Positions 12,801 to 36,213 of a stretch of 64,000 nucleotides of DNA are shown here, piece after piece (the first letter of the stretch is position 1; each line of letters begins with the position of its first letter). A model generated the notes under the pieces. It did not search any database. It was given only the letters and a program-made list of their open reading frames with translations, and was not told the DNA's origin. The position numbers were made by a program, and so were the translations under genes. Source of the stretch: Tigriopus japonicus (Eukaryota; Arthropoda; Copepoda; Harpacticoida; Harpacticidae); NCBI GenBank assembly GCA_010645155.1, contig CM021319.1:1013173-1077172 (forward strand), read 5' to 3'.

Positions 12801-15800
12801 AAAATTCAACGGAACAATACATTTGTTGCAAAAACCTCACATTATAGTACAATGATCGGACCCAATGTGTATTTTTGAAATTCGTCCTGACGTACAGTGG
12901 ATCCTGCGTAGACCAAACAATCTCTTAACCCTGACAACCTCCAGCCAATTTTTTTACCTTTAATATCCCTTGTTATATATCCTTGATAGATTCTTAAGGA
13001 TACTTTCAGCTAGAAACCACTGTACTTCAGGACAGATTTTAAAAATACACCTTGGGTCCGATCATTTTACTGCAATATGAGCATTTTGAAACAAATATAT
13101 TGTTCCGTTGAATTGTCATTGTACGAATGCACCCAAGTTGGATTTTGAAAGTAATCCTGGGTTGAGCCATCCTTGTTTCAGGTCAAAAGTTTCGTTGAAT
13201 TCAGGCTTAGCAAAGAAGTTGGTTAGGTCAGAATACAAAAACTTGACAAAAAACGCAAAACAGCGCAATTCGCCAAATGCCCAGAACCAAAACTGCAAGA
13301 TGACGGGAATGAGTTCATCGGATAAGACAAACTTGAGTTACAATTAGAGCGCTTTGGGAAAACATTGAAAGCATGAAATGCTACCCATCCAGGTGCAAGC
13401 GTTTCAGATCAAAGAAACAAGTGTCTTTAAACAGCTTGAGCATATCTTTTTTGAACTACAGCGCCATCTTTTGACACAAAAGCGCCATTTTCAGTGCCTT
13501 ATCTTCTGAACCAAATCAAAGGCTCCCAAATGTGGTGCTTTGGCGAATTTCTCGATCCCCAATCCCACGTTTTGGCATGAACGTACCTAATATTGAAAAT
13601 GTCATAAATACACATTTTGTACTGGCTTTCTAAATTCACCAAAAGTTCTTCAACAAAAACTGTTTTTTATCCCCCTTTCAAATGTCCTACTTATTTCTTC
13701 TTCTTTGTCAAGCTTCATTTGAGGGAACAAAAAGCAGCGAAGCAATGATCAAATGTATTGTGAATTTCTGACCATACTTTATTTCTTGATAAAAAAAACA
13801 ATCATTTTTTCCCCAAAACTTTTGTTCTTGATTCACAGAAAATAGTCATTTTGAGTAAATTACGGACCAAAGGTTAAAACACTAAATGGCGCTGGTCGCC
13901 AAGGAACTTATTTGAGCGCCTCTGAGGTAAAAAAGCGCCATCTGTGGTCATAGCTTAGTGATGGAAGCAATCCAAATCTCAAACATTCTGTGATGTCTGC
14001 CCAAAACTGCTCTGCTCACTCACAGACCTCGCTACTGCTTGATTGAGATGGAGTTTCAAAATTTATCACCTGTGGTCCCATTCAAGAGAATATTTTCTAT
14101 TTTACAGGAGTTGTGGTTTATGTTACAAGGAATTTTTCTACCAATTTTCAGCACAATCAAACTACGGAGTCAGAAGTTATGCTTCTTTGAAGTTCAGACA
14201 GGTCTACCTCGAGTAGCATGATCTTGTCAAACTATTAGTGTCAAATGTGAAACAGGGGTCAAACAATAAGTAAAATAGACATTACGGACTTTGAATTTCG
14301 AAAAATAAAATGGATTGTGTCAAAAACCCCACCATCACTTGCAAAAATCAAAACTTTCAAATATTACTTATTTGCTTTCTTACCTTTAAAAATCAGAAAT
14401 GCTTAAGTATAATTTTTGTGTGCCAGGTAACATGGACCAGTCAAAGTGAAATAACTTGGTTCTCTGTTTCTGAAGCAATCCTTTTTTTTGTTTGGGTATT
14501 TTGTGTACGTCATTCTGATACAAAATACCATAGAATGATGTTTAAAAGGCATAGGCTGCGCCCACCAAATGTTGCACTTAGAGATTAAAATTTGCGCTAG
14601 TGCGTTACTATTACCCTCCAAATTTCAGGTTCCAAAAAGCTTTTATTGCTAAAAATTGAATAATAGAAAATTTCAAGAATCCTGAAACTTTTTTTGGAAG
14701 CAAACTTGAAATTTCATGACTTGATGTTAGTTTTGGGCGAAAACGCCATATTTTGGCTAGAAATTGCGGTTTATTTTTGTTCCATTCTTATGACAATATG
14801 TCGCAACCTCTCTTATGAGGTCTGTTACCGAGCAGACAATAAACGGCAGTCTTGTTCTATGCATTATCGACTTCACGTGTATGAATCAAGGATCAATGAT
14901 AAGGATCGACCAATTTTGTGGCCGAAAGTGGCCAAATTTCAGAGCAAAAGTGGCTGAAAGGCTTCTTCAGGACCTTGCAAACCTGAACTGAGGACCATAA
15001 ACTGTAAAAGCACTCCAAACATTTGCATTAAGCTCACCCGTCACTCCATTCGCCTTTCCATTCATTATGATTTCCATGTGGATTCCGAAGCCTCACCAAA
15101 GGAATAGCAAACGAATCATTTGGACATATTTCGTGGACCTTGTTCAAGGTATATGCATGTCCGCTAAGCAAACCCAAAATACCGTCTGCCTCTTTTTTTA
15201 GGGCACACCCCATGAAAGCACCACGCTTGTCAGCCTTGGCCATGATGGCGAATAAGTTTTCTTGTTTGTCGGCGTACTCCTCAATATCAATTTGTTCTGG
15301 AATGCCCCCGGTAAAATCAACAGCTGCGTCAACCGTCATTCCACCACTCAAGGCATTGTAGGAACCATATAATTTGGCATAGGCTTTTTCCAACAAAGCA
15401 CTCCAAAACTCGTTCTTTGAACGGGATGTCAAATAGATGAGCCTGCCATTCAAAGTGGGTAGCCTGTCATCGATCACAACCTCCTTCCATTGACCAAAGA
15501 CCCAGAAACGGAAGCGGAAAATCCCCTGATAGTTTTCAAGGTCAAAATCTTGATTCTGAGGAACGACCATGTTGAAATACTCTTTGCTCTCTGCCAAATT
15601 GGCTAAAGCGGCCAATAACCAGCAATTGCCAATTGCTCCTTGATTGATATCGAAACGATCGAAATCGCCCACAAACATCTTTGGGCCTTCTCGTATGCCT
15701 TGTTTGGAACAGATTGCCTAATATGGAACAGAATAAACGAGTTGGGTAACAACCTTGCTCCAAGCAATAAGATATTATGAAAGCAACGTAACTTGCCTTG

Positions 15801-15967
15801 GGACGAAGCCATTTGATTCCGTCGTTTTCTGAAGTCGGCAATTCAAAATTCAACTTTTGATGGTGCACTCGGAATTTGGGGTCCCTGAACAATTTCCCCC
15901 TGGATCTGCAGTCTTTTTTTATGGTGTCATAGTTTTGATTCATAAATGTTTTAATCTTAAGATTCAT
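9849..15967 (-). CDS. Calpain-type cysteine protease without penta-EF-hand domain (calpain 1)
   Basis: Exons on the minus strand: 15797-15967, 15038-15717, 12413-12657, 12146-12348, 10237-10402, 10087-10177, 9849-10020; total 1728 nt (575 aa) with consistent phases. Calpains are intracellular, usually calcium-activated, limited-processing proteases. The CysPc core has Cys89 (QGAIGNCW), His244 (SGHAYTL) and Asn269 (RLRNPHG). A calpain beta-sandwich domain follows (DGEFYMSFRDFVKYF, LPPGKYCIMPLT, FLLRIFVPR). The protein ends about 15 residues after an ELKRLLN stretch that resembles the start of a penta-EF-hand domain, so that domain is essentially absent. Intron 1 uses a GC donor. An in-frame stop 18 nt before the ATG supports the start. 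Introns 2 and 4 carry transposon remnants. It is a tandem paralogue of calpain 2 upstream, and converges on the cadherin gene. Human-type symbols cannot be assigned. Confidence 0.92.
11140..11739 (-). mobile_element. hAT-like non-autonomous element remnant
   Basis: In calpain 1 intron 4. Read on the minus strand it begins at 11739 with CAGGGGCGTGCAAACCCTGG followed by the GGCCCGCGGGCC palindrome, a terminus typical of hAT elements. Inside, 11150-11345 and 11345-11545 form an imperfect inverted repeat (both contain GGCCAAACATTTAATCAACA on opposite strands). No opposite terminus or target duplication was found, so the element is probably truncated. The left limit is approximate. Confidence 0.55.
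12723..13174. mobile_element. Foldback-like palindromic element in calpain 1 intron 2
   Basis: The left arm (12723-12902) and right arm (about 13016-13174) are inverted copies. Both ends read AAGGATGGCTCAA(G/C)CCAGGA inward, and both arms contain ATTCAACGGAACAATA and TGATCGGACCCAA. A spacer of about 110 bp separates them. There is no coding capacity and no convincing target duplication. It lies entirely within the intron between exons 2 and 3. Confidence 0.8.
14660..14990 (+). repeat. Dispersed repeat shared with 51320-51490
   Basis: Contains GCGAAAACGCCAT, a GGCCGAAAGTG block and TTTCAGAGCAAAA, which reappear in order on the opposite strand at about 51340-51490. It sits in calpain 1 intron 2, close upstream of exon 2 on + coordinates. 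Family unknown. Confidence 0.55.
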
Positions 15968-16869
15968 GATGAACTGACGCGTGAATCAGCTTAACCTCAA
16001 CTAATGTCAAGCAACGATAAAAATGATTGAGCTTATCAGCAGGGCAAAAAAAATCAAGCCAATCTATTTTAATCGCTACTTATTACAAACTTTAGTTTTT
16101 GCAGGCTTGTTTATTCAGTAACAAACATTTTCAGGGGAACCGAGTAATTTCTTCTTTTTTACCAAAAAAGTTATTTCATCGAGATATTAAACGATTTCAA
16201 TTCATTTGTTGCACCAATTTAATTTTTTTTCTGAAATTCAAAGAAAAAAAATGATATGTGTTCAACAGGGCTGTCATTTAAAGCGACCTCTTATTGTGTG
16301 AGATTTTCTTAAAAGACAAGAATATGATTAACGGATGTATGCAAAGATGTGTGAGTTTACATTTTCTTGAAACATAGCAGCTTTATTTTAGGTAATAAAA
16401 TCGAAAAATCGACGCATTTGTATAAATGTTCCTCCTTAGACCTGAGTTTTCTTTCAATTTTAAAATTTACCATGAGCCTTTTGTGTTTTCTCAAAAATAG
16501 CGTTTTCAAAGAGAGACCCACTAGAAACCAAAACAGATGCAATAAATTTTAATAATCTTAACACTGTTTGTCATAAAACGACCTTCAGAGAAATCTCGCC
16601 ATTCATCTTAAAATAAAAACCTGAAAATCAGTTCATTTTGAATTGAAACGCTATATTTTTTTCGAAATATCAAAATATATTTCTTACATATGCAGTAAAT
16701 ACAATTTCATGTCATGAACTATGCATGCAATTCTCACGCCTACTGATAACACCTTGATGTGTCAAGTTTGCAATGAGGTAGTACTGCTTTTGTACACAAA
16801 TATTTATGTTATTTAGCACCGTTAAATGATATATTGACCTCACAGTCAATTACGTCAAGCTCGATGTGT
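15968..16869. other. Intergenic region between the two calpain genes
   Basis: About 900 bp, AT-rich, with no coding signal. It should contain the promoter of calpain 1 and the 3' end of calpain 2. No convincing TATA box or poly(A) signal stands out. Confidence 0.4.
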
Positions 16870-19800
16870 TTACATAGACTTAACGATAGTTTTCAGCAAG
16901 TCAAATTCAGAATCTCTGTCAGTCGCCCAATTGTAGAAACTCTGAAGGGCCCTGAGTCCTCGGGTATGTTTAGGGAAATTCTGCTCAAGCTTCCTGAGAG
17001 CAAATCCGACAATCTTATCGCGTTTACTGTAAAAAGAGATTGAAAAATAAGTAAGGAATTTATAACAAGCCTGCACTTCAAGTCATTGAGAAAACCGTAC
17101 TTTTTCTTGGGATTTGAGGCCTTCGATGGCGCTGATGGTGCCATCCCGGGATCCCCTCCAATTCCAGCTCCTCCGATGCTTAGATTAGAGAGACGGTCAG
17201 TGAAGCCCCCGATGTCGGAGGGGATTACTCGTTGGTTGCTATCCATTGAAGCCATCACCGCTTGTCCTAAATATGAAAATAGATTCATTAGGAAAGTTTG
17301 GAAAACGAGGTGGTAGAAAGAGCTAAACCTTTTCCGTGCTCTGAGCTTCCCCATCGACGTTCGACGAAGATCCGGAGCAAAAACTCTCCCTCGTCACCGC
17401 GTTTGAACGTGCATGGGATGACGCAATATCGTCCTGCGGGCAATACCATCCTTTTACTTAGCTCCCGAAGATTGATGAATGTGTCAGTGCGTTCCATCTA
17501 AAAGCGATTTACATGGAGAATAGCTACTATTGCAGAAATACTTCAAAGCTTGCTTCCTTACGGAGTTATGGGTTTTTAGAAATCTTTCATCCAACATTTT
17601 GGTTTCAAGATCACATTGATACACTTTGAAACCGATGGCATGTTCACTCTTTCTGGTCTTTTGTCTTTGACACAAAGACACAATCATGGGACATTGGGTC
17701 TCCTCGTCGTAAGGATCCGGATCGCTCAGATTGATGAAAAATTGCGGGTTCATTGCAAATGCATCTAAGCGAGAAAAAGATGTGTGAAAATCAAGCTACT
17801 TTAACATAAAAATCAAAGGTCTTACTCATTCCTTCATTCCCACAACCTCCGGAACTGAAGTTCTTTTTCCATTCCCCACGGAAATGGAACACATCGAATT
17901 TCCGCTCATTATCGCCAACATCTAGGGCTTCAGGAGTTAAATGGCAGATTTCCAATTCCCCAAAATACTTCAGAAAATCTCGGAAAGACATGTAAAATTC
18001 CCCGTCATCCTCAAAGGTGAGGCCAAGGGTCTTTCTCATGTTGCTCGGAATTGCCTTCCAATTTCGATCACTGAAAAAGTTGACCAATCACCATTACAAG
18101 TGATCTCAAGAGGTTACAGTAATTGCTGCCCGTACTCATCACTCCAATCCCCTCGCCATTCTTTACTGTTTCCATGAGGATTTCTCAGTCGAACCAAAGG
18201 AATTCCCGCTCGCACATTTGATGATCGAATTTCAACCACTTTGGTTAAAGTGTAAGCATGCCTTGCTTGCAATCCTTTTCTTTGCGCTTCACTGGCATTT
18301 TCCCTCTGAAAAAACATATTTGGTACCTGTTGCATAATGCTGAAGATCCTTGTAAAAGGTTTGACTAATGATTACGTTTAGAGCGCATCCCATGAAGGCC
18401 CCTCGAGAATCAGCCTTAGACATGATATAGAAGAGGCGTTCGGGAGCCATTTTGGTGTCTTGAAGACTAATCATTTCAGGTATTCCTCCCGAGAAATCGA
18501 CTGCAGCTTCGATGGTCAAACCACCTTCCAAAGCCTTGTAAGAGCCGTGCAGTTTGGCATAAGCCTTTTCCAGCAATGAACTCCAAAACTCATTTTTATC
18601 CACAGATCTCAGGTAAATGAGTTCGCCATTGCGAGTCGGAAGTCTGTCGTCAATAACGATCTCAACCCACTCACCAAATCGCCAAAATCGGAATCGAAAA
18701 ATACCGCAATAACCTGGACCAAAGTCTTGGTTGGGAGGAACCACCCTGCTGAAGCATTGCTCGCTCTCCGCCAAATTTGCCATGGCAGCTAAAAACCAGC
18801 AATTGCCGATTTCTCCCTGATTAATATCAAATCGATCCAATTCTCCTACAAACATTTTTGGACCACGGTTTAATCCAAGTTGGTCGCATATTTCCTGGAA
18901 AAGTAAAAGATACCGTGCTTTCAATTTAGTCTTTGTTTACTCCGTTCAAAGTTATCAAACAAGTGGTTTCCATTCTATCTAGAGCATATCTAATCCCATA
19001 TAGCTTTTCGTTGAACCTCCACAAACAACAAACCAGTTGAAACAATAACTTTTGTGCCACGTGGTTGTTTTCCCGTGCCGGTCAAAAGAGTGAAATTCGA
19101 AGCTGCAGGTTATGAAAAAATTAGTGAAATATTCACCTGGGGTCGAAGCCACTGAATAGAGTTATCCAATCGTGACTTGCCAAAGTAGGTAACGATATAT
19201 TGCGAATTATCGTCCACAAGAAGTGAGTTTGAAGCTGGAAACTCGGGATCTTCAAAGAGACGCCCACTTCTTTGGCAATCTCTTTTGATGCTCTCATAAT
19301 TTTGGTCTCGAAAGTGAAGAACACTTGATTCCCGTGTCTGTTTAAAAACGTTGGGCATCCTTGGAATCGGAAATCCGTGGCTTTGGCTAGTAGAATTCGT
19401 TCCATCTTCTGATTGTGGCCCAGTTGGCAAATATCGCTTCAATGCATCTTCGGCAATTTTGGCGCCTAAAAGCACAATGTAAATATGGTTAACGAATGGT
19501 TATCTAATCCAAGGTTATCTAAATTAAACACAAAGTGTCTTAACAGTGTTTGTAAGGTCATGGCACCGGGGTTAGTAATGGTATAGCCCGATAAAAGCCA
19601 CTCTACCTGAGCCAAATGCCTTGTGCAAGCCTTTCGACATCAACTGGGAGCCCAAACCGAGGGTTTCGTTATACTGAACGTTCTCCATACCTGGTTGTGG
19701 CGGGTAACCAGGGCCGAAGTCAGGATTGCCCGAGGCTGGGCTTGGAGACAACTCTGGAGCATTGGGATAGACGGCATAAGGCTGGACCACTGGGTATGGT

Positions 19801-20216
19801 AGTTGCTGGTCAGACGACGATGAACTTTGAAAGGACCCAAAGGGTGCTTGTTCGGGTGGGGCAGGATATCCTACAATACCCGATGAATCAGGGTATCCCA
19901 TTGGGTTCACCGGGTATGGTGACGATGGATTCATAGGCGGATATGGGCTTGGTGATTCCGTTCCATAGCCACCTGAAGGTCCATTACCCAATGAAGGGAC
20001 ATATGGAGCGTCTCCCCCGGGTTGAGAGGGATAATTTGGGTACGGAGAATTGGAACTTTGTGCCGCATATGGCTGAGGATATCCAGGTTGCATTGGAGGA
20101 TATCCAGGTTGTGCTGGAGGGTATCCAGTTTGAACCGGGGGATATCCTGGTTGAGATCCATCATCTGATGGGAATGGAAACTGACCAGGCTGGGTTGGAT
20201 ATGGCAAGTTGGACAT
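16870..20216 (-). CDS. Calpain with Pro/Gly/Tyr-rich N-terminus and no penta-EF-hand (calpain 2)
   Basis: Exons on the minus strand: 19607-20216, 19137-19465, 18376-18894, 18136-18305, 17826-18070, 17562-17764, 17329-17497, 17101-17266, 16870-17026; total 2568 nt (855 aa), phases consistent, GT-AG introns. The first ~200 residues are low-complexity with repeated PGYPP(A/M)Q units, as in annexin A7/A11 or ALG-2-family proteins. The protease core has Cys345 (GEIGNCWFLA), His502 (ARHAYTL) and Asn528 (RLRNPHG). The beta-sandwich domain follows (DGEFYMSFRDFLKYFGELEI; FLLRIFVERR). Instead of a penta-EF-hand, the last ~100 residues hold a Gly/Ala/Pro linker and a helical, basic C-terminus (KRDKIVGFALRKLEQ) ending in ..IVKSM. 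Exons 3-7 have the same boundaries and phases as calpain 1, which shows tandem duplication, except for an extra 70-bp intron splitting the protease core. Confidence 0.93.
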
Positions 20217-21622
20217 GACTGCACAATTTTCGTCTCTTCTCGACTCAAACACACTAGACGATATGATACTTTACAACTCTTGTTCCAGGTTACCTTCCTC
20301 TGTAGTCATTTCCACTCTTCCAGGAACGAATCCCAGTTCCAAGATTATTGACAAACACACCTTTCCAAGCTCAAATAGGTGAACTTTTTTTCCCTTGGCA
20401 CTTTGCCCAACTTACGAACTTTATCTCCGGAATCGGTGTCTCTCGCTCGCACTTCAAACTAATTCTTATCTCGAAAAAGAGATTGCGGCATTGAGGTTCC
20501 GCGGGATCCAAATCGCTGTTGTTGGATCCTGTTGCTCTGTTTATTTGCGCTTATTTCATTTAATTGAGTATAAATGTGTTCTGACGGACACAAGACGATG
20601 TCAGAGATGAGTCACAATTAGAAAAAGCGCCTTTGCTTCGTTACTTATTGCTAGCAGTTGTTGTAATGATCTGTCACATATCTTCTTGCCGTCTTGTACG
20701 TACATCCGTAGTAGTTCGTAGTACAGCTGATGTTCTAACATTCGTCCTTCACTTCAAGTCTATTGGAGGAAGGACTAGAGAGAAAACGGGCACTCCAAAA
20801 GAGGAAGAATGGAGTCTGTGGGGGTTTGGGCAGATTCTTTCGCCCCAAGTTCTGAGAACTTGTAGATTCGAGTGACTCCGAGAACCAGATCCGACGTTGG
20901 TTCTGCACGGACTCTTTTTCAGGGGATATGACGTAGGAAGTCGGGGATTCATCCAACCAAGAATCCGATGCTTGGACTAAAAAGATCAAGTAGTCGAACC
21001 AACTGATCATATTTAGTGCGCCGTCCCAACAAAAAAAGTTGTATAACTATTTGAGTAACGTCGGTCCTCGAAATTCAAGGACCGAATATGGACGTCTCAA
21101 TAACTCACTCCTACGTGGTTCTTGTCAAGCGCATACATAAAAGGAAACTAGATTCGGTGAACTTGTATATTTGGTTTAATTTCATAGATATATTGCATCA
21201 TGTGATAGCGACTTTAAGAATGTTCCAATAAGAATGTCTGTAAAATATGTGTTTCACATCGTACAAAAATTCTTACATACGGTATGTTGATAATTTCTGG
21301 GAAAGGGGGATGAGGGCTTAATAAATACGAAAGTAATAAATTCATCTTCAAGGGAGGATACATTGTCGTAGAATTAAAGTTGTGCTTGAGTCCAATTGGG
21401 GTTCAATTAATACACAATAGCCGTAGCATTTCGGGCATAATAAGTACATATCTTTGAAATCGATCTTAAAAATAATACCAGCACCTGGTCCGATAAAAAT
21501 TTCATCTAATTTCCATTTCAATAAATCCCATGCCCAACCAGAATGTCTTGGGGAGCGGATTCCCAACATCGATTGCCAAATGAAAACTCTCGTTGGAAAG
21601 TTGTCAATAAATTTATCGTCAC
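20217..21622. other. Intergenic region between calpain 2 and the MSK-type kinase
   Basis: No convincing coding pattern. It contains the promoter side of calpain 2 and the 3' untranslated region of the kinase gene, both transcribed leftward. Confidence 0.4.
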
Positions 21623-32762
<11,140 letters not shown>

Positions 32763-35329
32763 GGTGAAGATTTTCAAGGTCGGACCTCCAGACCTCCACG
32801 GTCTTCTTCCTCCTTCTTCCTCCTTCTTACACTGCGTGGCCTTTTCCCTCACGTTGTTCCCGACTTGGTTAGAAAGCCGAGGGCAAATTCTGTCGTCGAA
32901 GTGAGTATGGATGGAGGACAGACAGAATTTCTCGTCTTGTTCCACCGACGGAGAGTCTCTTTCGCTCAGCTGATCCTCGAGTCCTCGACTTTGTTCGACG
33001 GCCAAAGAAAGAAGAATAAGAGGGGAGGGGAAGAGCACGAGCCTGCCGCACACTTGGTCCAATAGATGCAGTACGAACGAACGAACGAATCAACGACCGA
33101 AAACGGAGGTCTCTTCCGAATGGAGATGGGGAACTACTTTTTCTTGTTCTTCTTTCTTGCACTGGGAAGAACGGAGATGTCTGACCTAAATCAGATGAGG
33201 ATAATGATTATGATGATGATTTGGGGGCTAGTTGAATTGGGGCCTAAAATGGGGTGGTGTGATCCTTCTGTCACCGATTACGGCTTGGAGGGCCCCATGG
33301 TGGACCCACATGGAAGAGCTCTTGGGGTAGGCACCGTTTGACTGTGGCTTGTGCTCGAACCCAGGCCATGATTATTGGTCGTCTTGCTGGCTGAAGGGTA
33401 CATTCAAACCTCGAGCAAACTTCTCGGAGGAGAAAAGTGACACAGAGGAACTACTCAAGTTAGTAGATCCTCCTCGGGATGGCAAATTTTGGGATGGATC
33501 GGGTCCGATTGTCCAGCAAGGTATTTGCTGCCAGAAAAGTTCAAATGACGTTGCTGCCAAACTCCAAAGAGCACAATAACCACTAAGCAACCAACCAACC
33601 GCACTTCACTTCTGGTTTTTTGATGGCTAACACACCAACAATCGAGCTCTGGTGGTGGGCCTAGTTGGCAACTACGGCCTCACTTGATGTCGTTGCGGAG
33701 ACTTTTTTAGTGGCAAGGATGCTAATCTTCTCCACGTCGCCGTCGTCGTTCCTCACTGAGAATTCCAGCTCTTCATCCAGAGCACCACGGCAAAACGTCA
33801 GCAGACAGAAGATCAAGGTCCTTGGAATATCACTTCCAACACCCTGGTGCTTCAGAATCATATACGAACGTACCAACGACAAGGGAATGAAGCGAAGGAT
33901 CGAACCAACCAACCAACAAACGTAGCACAGGTTTTGCTTGGTTGTATCACGATCCTCTCACGACTTCGTTAAAACCACCCTGCATGGAGCTTGTCCTCGC
34001 ATGCAGGATAGGATAGAAGAGACGGACGGTCGAATGAACGAGGATAACCGAATGCCTTGGAATCTTTCCTTCCTGAAAGACCTTGGAAGACGAAGTCAAG
34101 TCCAGGGAGCGATGATTGTCAAATCTAGGCCCTGGTCGTCAGCAGAACAGGCAGCTTGGCTGGCACTCTCACAATCACAGGTTGGCGTTAAAGTCCGCAA
34201 CCCGAACTTGGTTTTGGGAAAATATGTTCCAAAGTTATCCCCAGATGATCCCTTTGGACCTTGGGTATGGGGGCCTCCTTCCCTCACTCACGGTTATGTA
34301 ACCCCGTGGATGGGTTGACATGAGATGATGACGTTGATGGTGATTTTGGGTCGATATCTGCTCACCCACCCTCACTCTTGGAAAGATGGGAGGGAACGAG
34401 AGAGAAGTAGCCCTCCTCGTAACTGGGTCAACAGAACCCCACAATTTTTGCACGGTTCCAAGAGTCTTTGAGGTGTTCCTTCCTTCCTTCTTTGTGTATG
34501 TAGCTTGTTTTGAGGCCGCTGCGGAGTGTGTGTTGTTGAGAACTGATCTCAGCTCAGCTTAATGAGCAAGATTGAGTTCGTTTTGAAGATATCTCAGCTG
34601 TTTTTCTCGTTCGCTACAAAGCCAGAGATGTGTGCGAGTCCACTAGCCCCACCTCTACCGTTAGACATGGAAAAAGTAGAACTGTCAGAAGTAGTTGAAT
34701 CTCTTCTTTCTACACTGCACAAGATACCTAGTACACTCTCTCACTCACTCACGGACTAGTTCAGTGACGACGGAGGAGCCTCTCTCTCTCTTTTCGCTTT
34801 AAAGCAGCTTTGTCTTTTCGTAGTTCTCTCTCTACCACTCGCTCGCTTTGCCCCTTGCTTTAGCATTGAATGTTCTGTAGCCTTCTTTGGTGGGTCTTTT
34901 GTTTGGCAGGCCCACGTCAGGCAAATCAAGTCACATAACATTGAGAGAAGGCTGCATGTGGGAACAAAGAGCAGGGTAGAGGGGCTCTAGGGAGCAGAGG
35001 GCGTCATTCTCATGCACCCAAGTACTCAACTTTGCCCAGATATTTCATTTTTTTTTTAAATTGCTGCAATTTTTATGCTGTGCTTTGTAATGGACGGAAA
35101 GGCCCCTAAACAAAACTAGCTATTCGACAACAGTCTAAGACGGAACGAATTAAGCATTGGAAACCTAAAATTGGCTCTGATGTGAGGAGGGGATCCATTG
35201 AGTCCACCAATTCACGTGAAAGATGAATTTGGCAACCTCTGATTTGAACTCAGAATTGAACAAAAAAAAATTAAAAATAAGGCTAAATGTACTGCATTAC
35301 TTGCCATTGCTGATCCAAAGATGCTATTC
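32763..35329. other. Upstream region of the kinase gene
   Basis: The first ~300 bp stay open in the kinase frame without a methionine and are probably 5' untranslated. The rest is of rather balanced base composition, with many overlapping frames on both strands (for example 33938-34318 +, 33661-33912 -) but no domain, repeat family or splice pattern. It presumably holds the promoter. Confidence 0.4.
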
Positions 35330-36207
35330 ATTTTGAACAGTTCCAGGATAACTCGGGATATGGGATAACTCAACACAGGAAAACAGGGTACAACAGAAAA
35401 CTGGGAACAGAGGAAACCTGGGAGCATCAGAAAACTCGGTAGTGGAAGATTCAGTTTGGGCAAACTGGGTACAACGGAAAACTGGGTACAGTGGAAACTT
35501 GGGGACAGCAGAAAGCCGGGTTCAACGGAAAACTGAGTTCAACAGAAGACTGGGTTCAACGGAAAACTGGCTAGAAGAGAAAACTGGGGAGAGCAGAAAA
35601 CCGCGTGCTAAGGATACTGAGCACAACAGACAACTAAATACAACAGCCAACTGGGAACAAAAGAAAACTGAATGTATCTAAAAGTGAGATGAATCACACT
35701 TTATCTGCCTGGAAAGCTTGCAATGTATTGCAACAAGCAAAATATGCCATGCAACCAACAAAACTATTTTATTTAAGTCAACAAAAAGTTCCACTATGTT
35801 TACATTGAAAGTTAAATTGACAGATTGAGGATGTTCATATACTTTAAGATTTATTCAGTTGTCTGTTGTACCCAGTTTCTGTGGTACCCAGTTTTCCTTT
35901 GTGCCCAATTTTTCGCTGTAACCAGTTTTCCGTTGTACCTAGCGATCCATTGTAGCCAGTTTTACGTTGTACCCAGTTTTCCTTTGTGCCCACTTTTTCG
36001 CTGTAACCAGTTTTCCGTTGTACCTAGTGATCCATTGTAGCCAGTTTTACGTTGTACCCAGTTTTCCACTGTACTGAATCTTCAAGTACCGAGTTTTCTG
36101 ATGTATCCACTTTTCCACTGTACCCAGTTTTCTGTTGTACCCAGTTTTCTGTTGTACCCAGTTTTCGTCTGTAGAGTTTTCAATGCATCAAGTTATCCTT
36201 GAACCTT
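35330..36207. mobile_element. Foldback-like element A with 17-bp minisatellite arms
   Basis: The left arm (about 35340-35680) is an array of a ~17-bp unit close to GGAAAACTGGGTACAAC. The right arm (about 35865-36185) is the same array inverted (GTTGTACCCAGTTTTCC), including an internal ~85-bp duplication. The loop is ~180 bp. The outer ends are also inverted: GTTCCAGGATAACTCG on the left and GGTTCAAGGATAACTTGA (reverse complement) on the right. Apparent ORFs in it are array translations. Confidence 0.75.
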
Positions 36208-36213
36208 TGTCAA

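Noticed and set aside
33661..34453. Several frames of 60-126 codons upstream of the kinase gene
   Set aside because: They overlap each other on both strands and show no domains or consistent splice signals; likely 5' flanking DNA.
35442..35681. Asn/Thr-rich open frame over element A
   Set aside because: Translation of the minisatellite array; the inverted partner array gives similar frames.
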